From assembly GCF_021043365.1 (NCBI RefSeq), contig NZ_JAJNDU010000001.1, positions 558,001 through 622,000 on the forward strand: a stretch of 64,000 nt of DNA. Reading direction: 5' to 3'. The DNA is from Sphingomonas sp. IC-11 (GTDB taxonomy: Bacteria; Pseudomonadota; Alphaproteobacteria; Sphingomonadales; Sphingomonadaceae). Shown one piece after another: positions 29,825 through 43,109 of the stretch. Position 1 is the stretch's first letter. Every line of letters starts with the position of its first letter. A program made the position numbers and the translations under genes. Below the pieces are notes generated by a model. That model saw only the letters and a list, made by a program, of their open reading frames with translations, was not told where the DNA came from and searched no databases.

Positions 29825-29853
29825 TTGCGGCAGCGCTCCGGGCTCGTTATCGG
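29825..29853 (+). promoter_or_regulatory. Candidate eno promoter
   Basis: TTGCGG (29825-29830), a 17-nt spacer and TATCGG (29848-29853), about 40 nt before the eno start. Moderate match to the housekeeping consensus. It is divergent from the EcfG promoter. Confidence 0.4.
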
Positions 29854-29882
29854 GCGGGGCTAACCTGTCCTCGCCATCGTAG

Positions 29883-31175
<1,293 letters not shown>

Positions 31176-31216
31176 AACCGCTTGAAACAGCGAGGGCTTT
31201 CGGCGAAAATTGGCCG

Positions 31217-31534
31217 GTGAGCCGCCGTAAGCCCTCGTCCTTTGCTGCTATCCTGAAGCGCGCTGCCTGGCCGGCTGCGGCGCTGCTGGTGATGGCGTTC
31301 TTCGGCGGCTATGCGGTGCTTGGCGCCAATGGACTGCTGGCCTTTGGCGATTACAAGCGCCAGGTCGCGAAACGAGAGCGCTATTACGCCGCACTCGATC
31401 AGAAGCGCGAGATGCTGCGCAACCGGGTCGCTCTGCTCGACCCGCGTCATGCGAACCCTGACATGGTCGATGAACTGGTTCGGCGTGAATTGAACGTCGC
31501 TCATCCCGATGAAGTGATCGTCCCGCTGAAGTAA
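31217..31534 (+). CDS. Septum formation initiator family protein (FtsB/DivIC-like)
   Basis: 105 residues from a GTG at 31217. One membrane helix (about 18-38) precedes a coiled coil (YKRQVAKRERYYAALDQKRE) and a C-terminal RRELNVAHPDEVIVPL, the usual layout of FtsB. FtsB bridges FtsQ and FtsL in the divisome. It lies 41 nt after eno; the eno-ftsB pairing is widespread in proteobacteria. The identification rests on layout, length and neighbourhood, since the family is divergent in sequence. Confidence 0.88.
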   Translation: MSRRKPSSFAAILKRAAWPAAALLVMAFFGGYAVLGANGLLAFGDYKRQVAKRERYYAALDQKREMLRNRVALLDPRHANPDMVDELVRRELNVAHPDEVIVPLK

Positions 31535-31564
31535 TCGCATCCGCCGCGTGTGTGTGCCGGCGAA

Positions 31565-31576
31565 CTGAAATTTCAG
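31565..31576. repeat. 12-bp perfect palindrome upstream of the MAPEG gene
   Basis: CTGAAATTTCAG, AT-rich against the local GC content, lies 102 nt before the MAPEG start. It could be an operator, or chance. Confidence 0.35.
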
Positions 31577-31677
31577 AAGCTCCCGCATCGACATTCCGGC
31601 CGACCTTCGCCCCGCTACCGCGGCTCTTTTCCCCGCTTGCGAATCAGGTCATGCTGAACCCTTCAAAGGGGAAGGGC

Positions 31678-32148
31678 ATGGCAGTTATTGAGCTTCTGTG
31701 GCCGACGTTCGCGTTGGTGGCCTTGATATTCGTGGTCTGGTTCACGCTGTTCATCCAGCGCTTCACCCATATGCGTCGCCACCCGCCCGGCCCGCGGGAT
31801 TTCGCCGACGGTGAGGCCGCGCTGCGTTACTTCCGCCCGGTGGAAATGCCGGCGAACAATCTCGCCAATCTGTTTGAAATGCCGGTGCTTTATTTTGCGC
31901 TTGTGCCGCTGCTGATCCTGACCGGACAGGCAAATCATGTGCAGGTCGCGCTCGCCTGGATGTTCGTTCTTGCACGATCTATCCACAGCTTTATCCACAT
32001 AGGTCCGAAGAAGGTGCAATGGCGCTTTTTCGCCTATCTTGCCTCGGTGATCGTGCTGATGGCGATGTGGATCGGGTTTTTCGTCGATATGCTTCGCGTC
32101 GCGCGTGAATACAGCCGCGCGATCGGCGCTTTGGGGGGTGTTCTTTGA
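31678..32148 (+). CDS. MAPEG family membrane protein
   Basis: 156 residues, four membrane helices. MAPEG proteins include glutathione-dependent transferases; the bacterial members are mostly uncharacterised. Family features: a basic loop after the first helix (FIQRFTHMRRHPPGPRDF), then NNLANLFEMPVLYFALVPLL and ALAWMFVLARSIHSFIHIG. The ATG at 31678 follows AAAGGGGAAGG; the frame extends to 31552 without support. The stop overlaps the TTG start of the amidohydrolase gene, implying coupling. Confidence 0.88.
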   Translation: MAVIELLWPTFALVALIFVVWFTLFIQRFTHMRRHPPGPRDFADGEAALRYFRPVEMPANNLANLFEMPVLYFALVPLLILTGQANHVQVALAWMFVLARSIHSFIHIGPKKVQWRFFAYLASVIVLMAMWIGFFVDMLRVAREYSRAIGALGGVL

Positions 32149-33395
32149 AGTCCATGCTGATTGCAGCCGCGGCCGTTGTCGCCGCTACGCCGGTGGCTGC
32201 CGAGATGGTGGTCGTAACGGCGGCGCGGATGCTCGATGTGGAGAGGGGCAGTATCGTGGAGCGCCCGGTGATCACGGTCACCGACGGCCGCATCACCGCC
32301 ATTGGCGCTGCGGCGCCAGCGGATGCCAAGCAGCTTGATTTGGGTGATGTGACGCTCGTTCCCGGCCTGATCGACATGCACGTCCATCTCGACAGCACGC
32401 CGCTATACGGCGGCTACACCGGTCTGCAGTTCACCGATAATTTCTGGGCGGTGCAAGGCGTCGGCAATGCGGCCTCGATGCTGCGCGCGGGCTTCACCAC
32501 CGTGCGCAATGTCGGGTCGGAAAACTACAACGACGTCGCCTACAAGCAGGCGATTGAGGAGGGGCTGATGATCGGCCCGCGGATCGTCCCTGCCGCACAC
32601 GCGCTTGGCGCGACCGGCGGGCATTGCGACAGCACATTCTTCCCGCCGTCCTTCGATCAACACGGCAAGGCAGTCGGCGACACGCCCGATCAACTTCGCT
32701 TCCGTGTGCGTGAACAGCGGAAGTACGGCGCCGAGGTCATCAAGGTTTGCGCAACAGGCGGCGTCTTCAGCCGCAATACCGAGCCGGGTCAGCAGCAGCT
32801 CTCGGAAGCAGAGCTGAAGGGCATCGCCGACGAGGCGCATCAATGGGGCCTGAAGACGGCCGCCCACGCGCATGGCGCGGCCGGGATCAAGGCGGCGATT
32901 CGTGCAGGGATCGATACCATCGAGCACGCCAGCCTGATCGACGACGAAGGCATCCGCCTGGCAAAGGAACGCGGCGCCTATCTGTCGATGGATATCTACA
33001 ATACGGAATACACCCAGGCCGAAGGCAAGAAGAACGGCGTGCTCGAAGATAACCTGCGCAAGGACCGCGAGGTCGCGCAGATCCAGCGAGACAATTTCCG
33101 CAAGGCCAATGCGGCTGGCGTGAAGATGGTGTTCGGCACCGACGCCGGCGTCATGCCGCACAAGGATGCGGCGAAGCAGTTCCGCGTCATGGTTCAATAT
33201 GGGATGACGCCGCTGCAGGCCATTCGCGCCGCCACGGTTACCGCTGCCGAAGCGCTAGGGCGCAGCAAGGATGTTGGCACGATTGCGGTCGGCCGCTTTG
33301 GCGACATGGTGGCAGTGGCGGGTAATCCGCTCTCCGATGTCACGGTGCTGGAGCGACCGGTCGCCGTCATCAAGGGTGGTGCGCGAGTCGACTGA
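32145..33395 (+). CDS. Exported metal-dependent amidohydrolase
   Basis: 416 residues from a TTG at 32145 that overlaps the MAPEG stop (TTGA); an ATG at 32154 is an alternative. A signal peptide (to about residue 19, ATPVAA) predicts a periplasmic enzyme. The amidohydrolase metal site is complete: HxH in PGLIDMHVHLD, the lysine in AEVIKVCATGG, His in KTAAHAHGAAG and TIEHASLID, and the Asp in VFGTDAGVMPH. It groups with imidazolonepropionase-like and Xaa-Pro dipeptidase (prolidase-type) amidohydrolases. The substrate is not known; a peptide or cyclic amide is likely. The MAPEG gene in the same unit gives no further clue. Confidence 0.88.
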   Translation: MKSMLIAAAAVVAATPVAAEMVVVTAARMLDVERGSIVERPVITVTDGRITAIGAAAPADAKQLDLGDVTLVPGLIDMHVHLDSTPLYGGYTGLQFTDNFWAVQGVGNAASMLRAGFTTVRNVGSENYNDVAYKQAIEEGLMIGPRIVPAAHALGATGGHCDSTFFPPSFDQHGKAVGDTPDQLRFRVREQRKYGAEVIKVCATGGVFSRNTEPGQQQLSEAELKGIADEAHQWGLKTAAHAHGAAGIKAAIRAGIDTIEHASLIDDEGIRLAKERGAYLSMDIYNTEYTQAEGKKNGVLEDNLRKDREVAQIQRDNFRKANAAGVKMVFGTDAGVMPHKDAAKQFRVMVQYGMTPLQAIRAATVTAAEALGRSKDVGTIAVGRFGDMVAVAGNPLSDVTVLERPVAVIKGGARVD

Positions 33396-33476
33396 CGTGC
33401 CGGCGCTCACGCGTTGGCATGGTATCGTGAACGAAACAAAGTTAACGGCGTCCATCTTTCGACCGGGGGATGGGTG

Positions 33477-34472
33477 ATGCGGAGCGGAACGGTGATCGGA
33501 GTGCTGGCTGGCGCCGCCATGCTGATAGGGGCGGCGCCTGACGGCCCTGACCTTGGCGCGAACCTCGAGCGCTTCACCTACCCATGGCCCGTCCAGACCA
33601 TGACGGTTGATGTCGTCGGGCAGCCGGCCAGCATGGCGTTCATGGATATCGCGGCAGAGCGGCCAAACGGGCGCGTCGTCGTTCTGCTGCATGGCAAGAA
33701 TTTCTGCGGCGTGACTTGGGCTTCAAGCGCCCGCGCGCTTGCAAAGGCCGGCTACCGCGTGATCATCCCCGATCAGATCGGGTTCTGCAAATCCTCGAAG
33801 CCGCAGGCCGCGCAATATAGCCTCGCGATGTTGGCTAATAACACGCGCCGCCTGCTGGCGTCGCGCGGGGTGAGCCGGGCAACGATCGTCGGGCACTCCA
33901 TGGGCGGCATGCTGGCGATGCGATACGCCATCATGTTCCCGGATGCGGTTGAGCGGTTGGTGCTGGTCAATCCGCTTGGTCTGGTCGACCGATCGGAGGA
34001 GGGCGTGCCCTATGTCGATATCGACACGCTTTGGGCGACCGAGAGGAAGACCAGCTACGCTTCGATCAAGGCGTACCAGCAGGCCAATTACTACCATGGC
34101 ACCTGGAAGCCGTCGTATGACCGGTGGGTCTGGATGCAGGCGGGAATGTATGCGGGGCAGGGCCGCAACATCGTCGCGCTCGCGCAGGCGAAGACCAGCG
34201 AGATGATTCGCACCCAGCCGGTCGCCCACGAGCTGTATCGGCTGAAACCGTCCACCACGGTGATCATCGGCACGTTGGATCGGACCGCGTTCGGCCGCGG
34301 CCAGGCGCCCGCGTCGCTCCAGCAATTCTTGAAGGCGATTCCGCAGGTGGCGCCCGATGCGGTTCGCAAGATCCCGAAAGGCAAGCTGGTCCGCATGGAG
34401 GGGCTCGGTCATTCGCCTCAGATCGAAGACCCCGTCAGGTTCGAAACGCTGCTGCTCGAAACAGTGGCGTGA
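33477..34472 (+). CDS. Exported alpha/beta hydrolase
   Basis: 331 residues from the ATG at 33477; the adjacent GTG at 33474 is equally possible. A signal peptide (residues 1-20) predicts export. The fold shows the oxyanion strand VVVLLHGKNFCGVTW, the nucleophile elbow GHSMGG (Ser141), the acid-loop strand VIIGTLDRTAFG, and the catalytic His in EGLGHSPQIEDP. It resembles proline-iminopeptidase and haloalkane-dehalogenase-like hydrolases, but the substrate cannot be read from sequence. It follows the amidohydrolase by 81 nt on the same strand. Confidence 0.88.
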   Translation: MRSGTVIGVLAGAAMLIGAAPDGPDLGANLERFTYPWPVQTMTVDVVGQPASMAFMDIAAERPNGRVVVLLHGKNFCGVTWASSARALAKAGYRVIIPDQIGFCKSSKPQAAQYSLAMLANNTRRLLASRGVSRATIVGHSMGGMLAMRYAIMFPDAVERLVLVNPLGLVDRSEEGVPYVDIDTLWATERKTSYASIKAYQQANYYHGTWKPSYDRWVWMQAGMYAGQGRNIVALAQAKTSEMIRTQPVAHELYRLKPSTTVIIGTLDRTAFGRGQAPASLQQFLKAIPQVAPDAVRKIPKGKLVRMEGLGHSPQIEDPVRFETLLLETVA

Positions 34473-34482
34473 CGCGTATCAC

Positions 34483-34511
34483 CGCCGGCGGGTGAGGGCG
34501 CCCGGCCGGCG
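34483..34511 (+). terminator. Stem-loop between the hydrolase gene and the str promoter
   Basis: CGCCGGC (34483-34489) pairs with GCCGGCG (34505-34511) around a 15-nt loop and abuts the -35 box of the str promoter. It could insulate the ribosomal operon from upstream transcription. There is no U-tract. Confidence 0.4.
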
Positions 34512-34540
34512 TTGACGGCTAAGCGTCCGATGCGTATAGC
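34512..34540 (+). promoter_or_regulatory. Promoter of the str operon (rpsL-rpsG-fusA-tuf)
   Basis: TTGACG (34512-34517), a 17-nt spacer and TATAGC (34535-34540), one of the best housekeeping promoters in the window. The predicted start near 34547 leaves a leader of about 155 nt before rpsL, long enough for regulation by S7 or another ribosomal protein. Confidence 0.75.
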
Positions 34541-34700
34541 CGCGCCCGTTCGTGGCGGGTGTAACCTGCCGCGGGCAAGCTTGAACATTGCTGGATGCTT
34601 AGAGGACCCGGGAGGCTGCATGGCCGCCCAAGGTCCTTTTCGTATTCCAAGTGCTGTCAGGGCTCCAGCAAAGTAACCTATACGAAAGGTGAAGGCTTCA

Positions 34701-35072
34701 ATGCCGACGATCAACCAGCTGGTCCGCAAGGGCCGCGAACCGCAGAAGGCCAAGAGCAAGGTCCCTGCGATGGAGCAGAACCCGCAGAAGCGCGGCGTCT
34801 GCACCCGTGTGTACACCACGACCCCGAAGAAGCCGAACTCGGCGTTGCGCAAGGTTGCAAAGGTTCGCCTGACCAACCAGCGCGAAGTCATCAGCTACAT
34901 CCCGGGTGAAGGCCACAACCTGCAGGAGCACTCGGTGGTGCTGATCCGCGGCGGCCGTGTGCGCGACCTTCCGGGCGTGCGCTATCACGTGCTGCGCGGC
35001 GTTCTCGACACGCAGGGCGTGAAGGACCGCAAGCAGTCCCGCTCGAAGTACGGCGCGAAGCGTCCGAAGTAA
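34701..35072 (+). CDS. rpsL: 30S ribosomal protein S12 (uS12)
   Basis: 123 residues. S12 lines the decoding centre and sets translational accuracy. The conserved [13 protein letters not shown] loop with Lys43 is intact. At position 88, however, the loop reads GGRVRDLPG in place of GGRVKDLPG: Arg88 (codon CGC, 34962-34964) replaces the usual lysine. Lys-to-Arg at this site is a classic streptomycin-resistance change in E. coli and mycobacteria. The ATG at 34701 starts the family-consensus [11 protein letters not shown]. First gene of the str operon. Confidence 0.98.
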   Translation: MPTINQLVRKGREPQKAKSKVPAMEQNPQKRGVCTRVYTTTPKKPNSALRKVAKVRLTNQREVISYIPGEGHNLQEHSVVLIRGGRVRDLPGVRYHVLRGVLDTQGVKDRKQSRSKYGAKRPK

Positions 35073-35189
35073 GCCGGCATCCCGGCTGGTCCGGGGTTTC
35101 GAGGTTTGTGTCCCGCACCATCGTCAGGCGGCTCCGGCAAACGCGGGGGCAGGGCGGACAGGAGCGGTTGATCTGAGAAGGAATTCCAA

Positions 35190-35660
35190 ATGGCGCGTCG
35201 TCGTCGTCCCGAGAAGCGGGAAATCCTGCCTGATCCCAAGTTCGGGGATGAGGTTCTGTCCAAGTTCATGAATTCGGTGATGCTGGACGGCAAGAAGTCC
35301 GTCGCCGAAGGCATCGTCTATTCCGCGCTCGACACCGTCGAGACGCGCGCCAAGCGCGATCCGCTCGGCGTGTTCCATGATGCGCTGAACAACATCAAGC
35401 CGGGGATCGAGGTCCGCAGCCGCCGTGTCGGCGGTGCGACCTATCAGGTTCCCGTCGAGGTTCGTCCGGAGCGCGCGCAGGCACTGGCGATCCGCTGGCT
35501 GATCTCCGCGGCCCGCGGCCGCAGCGAGAACACCATGTCGGCTCGTCTGTCGGGTGAGCTGCTCGACGCTTCCAACAACCGCGGCAACGCGGTGAAGAAG
35601 CGCGAAGACACCCACCGCATGGCGGAAGCGAACCGCGCCTTCAGCCACTACCGCTGGTAG
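35190..35660 (+). CDS. rpsG: 30S ribosomal protein S7 (uS7)
   Basis: 156 residues, the usual length. S7 starts assembly of the 30S head and binds 16S rRNA near the E site; in E. coli it also represses the str operon. Family features are [36 protein letters not shown], and the C-terminal [24 protein letters not shown] end ([15 protein letters not shown]). GAGAAGGA lies before the ATG. It is 117 nt after rpsL. Confidence 0.98.
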   Translation: MARRRRPEKREILPDPKFGDEVLSKFMNSVMLDGKKSVAEGIVYSALDTVETRAKRDPLGVFHDALNNIKPGIEVRSRRVGGATYQVPVEVRPERAQALAIRWLISAARGRSENTMSARLSGELLDASNNRGNAVKKREDTHRMAEANRAFSHYRW

Positions 35661-35692
35661 TCTTGGAAGCGTCTCGAACGTAAACTATATCG

Positions 35693-35723
35693 TGGGGAGC
35701 CGGCCAAGGGCCTGCTCCCCACA
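35693..35723 (+). other. Stem-loop in the rpsG-fusA spacer
   Basis: GTGGGGAGC (35693-35701) pairs with GCTCCCCAC (35715-35723), and an inner GGCC/GGCC extends it. No U-tract follows and fusA begins 20 nt later. It may modulate fusA translation, as the S7 target does in the E. coli str operon. Confidence 0.5.
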
Positions 35724-35743
35724 TCGCTAAGGAAAGCCCGACC

Positions 35744-37837
<2,094 letters not shown>

Positions 37838-37843
37838 CCCGTT

Positions 37844-37876
37844 TCTCCGTCATCCGGCACTGCCGGGTGGCGGAGA
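37844..37876 (+). terminator. Long stem-loop between fusA and tuf
   Basis: TCTCCGTCATCCGGC (37844-37858) pairs along all 15 positions, with two G/U wobbles, with GCCGGGTGGCGGAGA (37862-37876) around a 3-nt loop. GGGTTTG follows instead of a U-run. Probably a partial terminator or processing site that sets tuf against fusA output. Confidence 0.6.
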
Positions 37877-37968
37877 GGGTTTGCGAAACCGCAATTCAGC
37901 CGCTATGGGGCCGCCTTCACGGCGAGTCCTCGTGCGGCTCAAGTGGAAATCCAGAAGGTAGGACAACA

Positions 37969-39162
<1,194 letters not shown>

Positions 39163-39200
39163 GATCTTCCTCTAAGATCTAGCGGTTCGCCGCAAAGCTG

Positions 39201-39242
39201 CCGCCCGGCACGCCATTTGGCGTGTCGGGCGGTTGCCTTTTT
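39201..39242 (+). terminator. Rho-independent terminator after tuf
   Basis: CCGCCCGGCACGCC (39201-39214) pairs with GGCGTGTCGGGCGG (39219-39232), 14 bp with one wobble, loop ATTT, followed by TTGCCTTTTTAT. A textbook terminator that separates the str operon from rpsJ and the S10 operon. Confidence 0.88.
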
Positions 39243-39334
39243 ATGAGGGCATGGCTATTGGCCGCGCCTTCAACAGTTTCACGAACAGCAAGAGCCGCGT
39301 TCACGTGGCCCGCTCTTTCGCATCGGTAGGGATT

Positions 39335-39643
39335 ATGGACAGCAACATCCGCATTCGCCTGAAGGCGTTCGATCATCGCGTGCTCGATCAGGCTACCGGC
39401 GACATCGCCGACACCGCCCGACGCACGGGTGCCCTTATCCGCGGTCCGATCCCGCTTCCGACGCGTATCGAAAAGTTCACGGTCAACCGTGGCCCGCACG
39501 TCGACAAGAAGAGCCGCGAGCAGTTCGAAGTGCGTACCTACAAGCGTATGCTCGACATCGTGCAGCCAACCCCGCAGACCGTCGACGCGCTGATGAAGCT
39601 CGACCTGGCCGCGGGCGTTGACGTTGAGATCAAGCTGGCGTAA
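39335..39643 (+). CDS. rpsJ: 30S ribosomal protein S10 (uS10)
   Basis: 102 residues. S10 is part of the 30S head and, with NusB, of antitermination complexes. It starts [20 protein letters not shown] and holds [20 protein letters not shown] and the [19 protein letters not shown] segment. The ATG at 39335 follows TAGGGA. It comes about 90 nt after the tuf terminator and is followed by an unusually long 314-nt structured gap before rplC. Confidence 0.98.
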   Translation: MDSNIRIRLKAFDHRVLDQATGDIADTARRTGALIRGPIPLPTRIEKFTVNRGPHVDKKSREQFEVRTYKRMLDIVQPTPQTVDALMKLDLAAGVDVEIKLA

Positions 39644-39957
39644 TGGCCCGCATCCCGCGGTTGACGTGAGTCCCGCGGGTTTGTCGTTCCCGTGGTGAGG
39701 GAATGGTTGGGAAGCCCCAAGGGCCCCTGACAAGCAAGAGATACCGCCAGTCGTTCGCGGCTGGGACAGCGTCTCCCGTCTGCTTCCGCGAGGAAGCAAA
39801 CAGCCCGGGACGGGGGCACGTTTCGCATTTTCCGGGCTGAGGGATTTTGTCAAAGTTGTGCTTTGGCGGGGTCCCGATTGGGATGTCTCCTTTCAGGAGG
39901 CGTCACAAGCACCTTGGGGATGGGCCTCAGGGTGCCTCTGTTGAGGAGCTACGGATC
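39644..39957 (+). other. Structured 314-nt spacer between rpsJ and rplC
   Basis: No gene fits here. Several stem-loops are visible: CCCGCGG/CCGCGGG (39654-39660 with 39673-39679); TGCTTCC-GCGA-GGAAGCA (39781-39798), a 7-bp stem capped by a GNRA tetraloop; and CAGCCCGG/CCGGGCTG (39801-39808 with 39832-39839). A TTGACG at 39661 lacks a partner -10. It may be a leader that senses a ribosomal protein or a processing region in the S10 transcript. Confidence 0.55.
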
Positions 39958-40692
39958 ATGCGTACCGGCGTGATCGCGAAGAAGATGGGCATGACCCGCC
40001 TGTTCCAGGACGACGGCCGCCACGTGCCTGTCACTGTCCTGCAGCTGGAAGGGCTTCAGGTCATCTCTCGCCGCGAAACAGAACGTGACGGCTATACGGC
40101 CGTCCAGCTTGGTGCAGGCGTCGCCAAGGCAAAGAATGTCGCCAAGCCGCAGCGCGGCCACTTCGGCAAGGCCGAAGTCGAGCCGAAGGCGATCGTCCAC
40201 GAATTCCGCGTCAGCGAGGACAACCTCCTCGACGTCGGCGCCGAGATTTCGGCTGATCACTTCGTTGCTGGCCAGTTCGTCGATATCCAGGGTCGTACCC
40301 AGGGTAAGGGTTTCGCTGGCGCCATGAAGCGCTGGAACTTCGGCGGTCTGCGTGCGACGCACGGCGTTTCGGTTTCGCACCGTTCGCACGGTTCGACCGG
40401 TAACCGTCAGGATCCGGGCCGCGTCTTCAAGAACAAGAAGATGGCTGGTCACATGGGTGACAAGAACCGCACCCAGCAGAACCTCGAGATCGTCGGCACC
40501 GACGTCGAGCGTGGCCTCATCTTCGTCAAGGGTTCGGTCCCTGGCTCGAAGGGCGGCTGGCTGTTCGTCAAGGACGCCGTGAAGCTGAAGCCGCATGCCG
40601 ACGCGCCGCGTCCGGCCGGCTTGAAGGCTGCCAATAGCAACAACGCAGCGGCTGCTCCGGCAACCGAAGCGACCGACGGCCAGGAGGGCTGA
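39958..40692 (+). CDS. rplC: 50S ribosomal protein L3 (uL3)
   Basis: 244 residues, about 35 more than E. coli L3 because of an Ala/Asn/Thr-rich C-terminal tail (after about residue 218). L3 reaches the peptidyltransferase centre. It begins [20 protein letters not shown] and has the central loop [13 protein letters not shown] and [20 protein letters not shown]. The ATG at 39958 follows GAGGAG. The upstream extension to 39847 lies in the structured spacer. Confidence 0.97.
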   Translation: MRTGVIAKKMGMTRLFQDDGRHVPVTVLQLEGLQVISRRETERDGYTAVQLGAGVAKAKNVAKPQRGHFGKAEVEPKAIVHEFRVSEDNLLDVGAEISADHFVAGQFVDIQGRTQGKGFAGAMKRWNFGGLRATHGVSVSHRSHGSTGNRQDPGRVFKNKKMAGHMGDKNRTQQNLEIVGTDVERGLIFVKGSVPGSKGGWLFVKDAVKLKPHADAPRPAGLKAANSNNAAAAPATEATDGQEG

Positions 40693-40694
40693 AC

Positions 40695-41309
40695 GTGAAG
40701 GTCAAGGTTTCCTCCTTCGCCGGGAACGAAGCGGCGGACGTCGAGCTGTCGGACGAGGTCTTCGGCCTCGAGCCGCGCGCCGACATCCTGCACCGCGTTG
40801 TGACCTGGCAGCTCGAGAAGCGTCGCGGCACTGCCCGCGGCACCCGCGAGCGTTCGGACGTCGCGCGTTCGGGCAAGAAGCTCGGTCGCCAGAAGGGCGG
40901 CGGTGTGGCTCGTCACGGCGATCGCCGCGCTCCCGTCTTCATCGGCGGTGGTAAGGCTCACGGTGCCCGCGTTCGCGACTTCAATCCGTCGCTGAACAAG
41001 AAGGTTCGTGCGCTGGGCCTGAAGATGGCGCTTTCGAGCCATGCGAAGGCCGGCTCGCTGATCGTGCTCGACGGTTTCCAGGTCGCCAAGACCAAGGAAC
41101 TGAAGGGTCACTTCGAGGCGCTCAACGTTGGCAAGCGCACGCTGGTCATCGACGCCGAGACGGCTGAGGGCTTCCGCGCCGGCTACAACCTGCCGGGTGT
41201 GGATCTGCTCCCTGCGGTTGGCGCCAATGTCTATGACATCATCAAGGCCGATACGCTGGTGCTGACCCGCGCTGCGGTCGAGAAGCTGGAGGCTCGCTTC
41301 AATGGCTAA
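40695..41309 (+). CDS. rplD: 50S ribosomal protein L4 (uL4)
   Basis: 204 residues from a GTG at 40695, two bases after the rplC stop. L4 lines the exit tunnel and in gammaproteobacteria represses the S10 operon. The tunnel loop is recognisable: [20 protein letters not shown] followed by [20 protein letters not shown]. Its 3' end overlaps rplW by 8 nt. Whether L4 binds the long spacer upstream of rplC is an open question. Confidence 0.97.
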   Translation: MKVKVSSFAGNEAADVELSDEVFGLEPRADILHRVVTWQLEKRRGTARGTRERSDVARSGKKLGRQKGGGVARHGDRRAPVFIGGGKAHGARVRDFNPSLNKKVRALGLKMALSSHAKAGSLIVLDGFQVAKTKELKGHFEALNVGKRTLVIDAETAEGFRAGYNLPGVDLLPAVGANVYDIIKADTLVLTRAAVEKLEARFNG

Positions 41310-41619
41310 GCAGCAGCAGAAGGCGATCGACAACCGTCACTATGACGTGATCGTCGCGCCGCACATCACCGAGAAGTCGACCCTTCTCTCCGAGCAGAAC
41401 GCCGTGGTGTTCAAGGTCGCGCAGAACGCGTCCAAGCCGGAGATCAAGGCGGCGGTTGAAGCGATCTTCGACGTCAGCGTCGTTGGCGTGAACACCATCG
41501 TCCAGAAGGGCAAGACGAAGCGCTGGAAGGGCAAGCCCTATTTCCGGTCGGACATGAAGAAGGCGATCGTCACGCTCAAGGACGGGCAGACGATCGACGT
41601 CACCGAGGGGGCCAAGTAA
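41302..41619 (+). CDS. rplW: 50S ribosomal protein L23 (uL23)
   Basis: 105 residues. L23 sits at the tunnel exit and is the docking site for trigger factor and the signal recognition particle. Family features: [20 protein letters not shown] near the N-terminus and [20 protein letters not shown] in the loop. The ATG lies inside the end of rplD. Confidence 0.96.
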   Translation: MAKQQQKAIDNRHYDVIVAPHITEKSTLLSEQNAVVFKVAQNASKPEIKAAVEAIFDVSVVGVNTIVQKGKTKRWKGKPYFRSDMKKAIVTLKDGQTIDVTEGAK

Positions 41620-41620
41620 G

Positions 41621-42454
41621 ATGGCACTCAAGCATTATAACCCGACCAGCCCCGCGATGCGCGGGCTGGTGCTGATCGACCGGTCGGGCCTGCACAAGGG
41701 CGCGCCTGTCAAGGCGCTGACCGAAGGCAAGCGCAAGACCGGCGGTCGCAACAACAAGGGTCACGTGACCAGCCGCGGCATCGCGGGCGGCCACAAGCAG
41801 AAGTATCGCTATATCGACTTCAAGCGTCGCAAGTGGGACGCCGAGGGTACGGTCGAGCGGCTCGAGTATGACCCGAACCGTACGGCGTTCATCGCGCTGA
41901 TCAGCTACGCCGACGGCGAGCAGGCCTACATCATCGCGCCGCAGCGCCTGAATGTTGGCGATAAGATCATCGCCGGCAAGAAGACTGACGTGAAGCCGGG
42001 CAACGCCATGGAGTTGGGCCAGGTCCCGGTCGGCACCATCGTCCACAATGTGGAGATGAAGCCGATGAAGGGTGGCCAGATCGCCCGTTCGGCCGGCACC
42101 TATGTGCAGGTCGTTGGTCGTGACCGCGGCCTGGTGATCGTTCGCCTGAACTCGGGCGAGCAGCGTTACCTGCGCAGCGATTGCATGGCGACGGTTGGTG
42201 CGGTGTCGAACCCCGACAACCAGAACCAGAACTTCGGCAAGGCTGGTCGCAGCCGCTGGATGGGCAAGCGTCCGCTTACCCGTGGCGTTGCGAAGAACCC
42301 GGTCGATCACCCGCACGGCGGCGGTGAAGGCCGCACCTCGGGCGGCCGTCACCCGGTCACGCCGTGGGGCAAGCCGACGAAGGGTGCGCGCACCCGCCAC
42401 AACAAGGCGACGGACAAGATGATCATCCGTAGCCGCCACGCGAGGAAGAAGTAA
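41621..42454 (+). CDS. rplB: 50S ribosomal protein L2 (uL2)
   Basis: 277 residues. L2 supports subunit joining and peptidyl transfer. The C-terminal [20 protein letters not shown] carries the conserved histidine of E. coli His229. The N-terminal [20 protein letters not shown] is usual for alphaproteobacteria. The start follows the rplW stop by 1 nt, and the stop shares one base with the rpsS ATG. Confidence 0.98.
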   Translation: MALKHYNPTSPAMRGLVLIDRSGLHKGAPVKALTEGKRKTGGRNNKGHVTSRGIAGGHKQKYRYIDFKRRKWDAEGTVERLEYDPNRTAFIALISYADGEQAYIIAPQRLNVGDKIIAGKKTDVKPGNAMELGQVPVGTIVHNVEMKPMKGGQIARSAGTYVQVVGRDRGLVIVRLNSGEQRYLRSDCMATVGAVSNPDNQNQNFGKAGRSRWMGKRPLTRGVAKNPVDHPHGGGEGRTSGGRHPVTPWGKPTKGARTRHNKATDKMIIRSRHARKK

Positions 42455-42732
42455 TGGCTCGCTCCGTCTGGAAGGGTCCGTTCGTGGACCTTCATCTGCT
42501 GAAGAAGGCAGAGGTGGCGCAGGATCAGGGCACCCGTGCAGGTCCGATCAAGACCTGGTCGCGTCGTTCGACGATCCTCCCGCAGTTCGTCGGTCTGACG
42601 TTCAACGTCTACAATGGCCGCAAGTTCGTGCCGGTGTCGGTGAACGAAGAGATGGTCGGCATGAAGCTGGGTGAGTTTGCGCCGACGCGCTACTTCCCGG
42701 GTCACGCCGCTGACAAGAAGGGCAAGCGCTGA
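42454..42732 (+). CDS. rpsS: 30S ribosomal protein S19 (uS19)
   Basis: 92 residues. S19 lies in the 30S head and contacts S13. It begins [20 protein letters not shown] and has [19 protein letters not shown] and the end [20 protein letters not shown]. Start and stop each share one base with the neighbours (TAATG and TGATG), showing tight coupling. Confidence 0.98.
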   Translation: MARSVWKGPFVDLHLLKKAEVAQDQGTRAGPIKTWSRRSTILPQFVGLTFNVYNGRKFVPVSVNEEMVGMKLGEFAPTRYFPGHAADKKGKR

Positions 42733-43109
42733 TGAGCAAGCCTCAGTCCCCCCGCAAGGTCGGCGAGAAGGAAGCCCTCTCGGTCGGCACGCAGATCCGT
42801 GGTTCGGCGCAGAAGCTGAACCTCGTCGCGGGTCTGATCCGCGGCAAGAAGGCCGGCGACGCGATGAACATCCTGGCCTTCTCGAAGAAGGGCATGGCGG
42901 TCGACGCGCGCAAGGTGCTCGCCTCCGCGATCGCCAACGCCGAGAACAACCACAACCTCGACGTCGACGCGCTCGTCGTCGCCGAGGCGTCGGTCGGCAA
43001 GTCGATCACCATGAAGCGGTTCGCGACGCGCGGCCGCGGCAAGTCCACCCGCATCCTGAAGCCGTTCTCGCGGCTGCGGATCGTCGTGCGCGAGCAGGAA
43101 GAAGCCTAA
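42732..43109 (+). CDS. rplV: 50S ribosomal protein L22 (uL22)
   Basis: 125 residues. L22 lines the exit tunnel with its long hairpin, the site of erythromycin-resistance changes. The N-terminus is a little longer than in E. coli ([20 protein letters not shown]). Then come [20 protein letters not shown] and the hairpin [20 protein letters not shown]. The stop overlaps the rpsC start by one base (TAATG). Confidence 0.97.
   Translation: MSKPQSPRKVGEKEALSVGTQIRGSAQKLNLVAGLIRGKKAGDAMNILAFSKKGMAVDARKVLASAIANAENNHNLDVDALVVAEASVGKSITMKRFATRGRGKSTRILKPFSRLRIVVREQEEA

Noticed and set aside
39661..39690. TTGACG as a promoter in the rpsJ-rplC spacer
   Set aside because: No acceptable -10 at 16-18 nt; treated as part of a structured region.
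42671..43108. Long N-terminal extension of rpsC
   Set aside because: The extra 146 codons lie within rpsS and rplV; S3 homology begins at 43109 at a coupled start.
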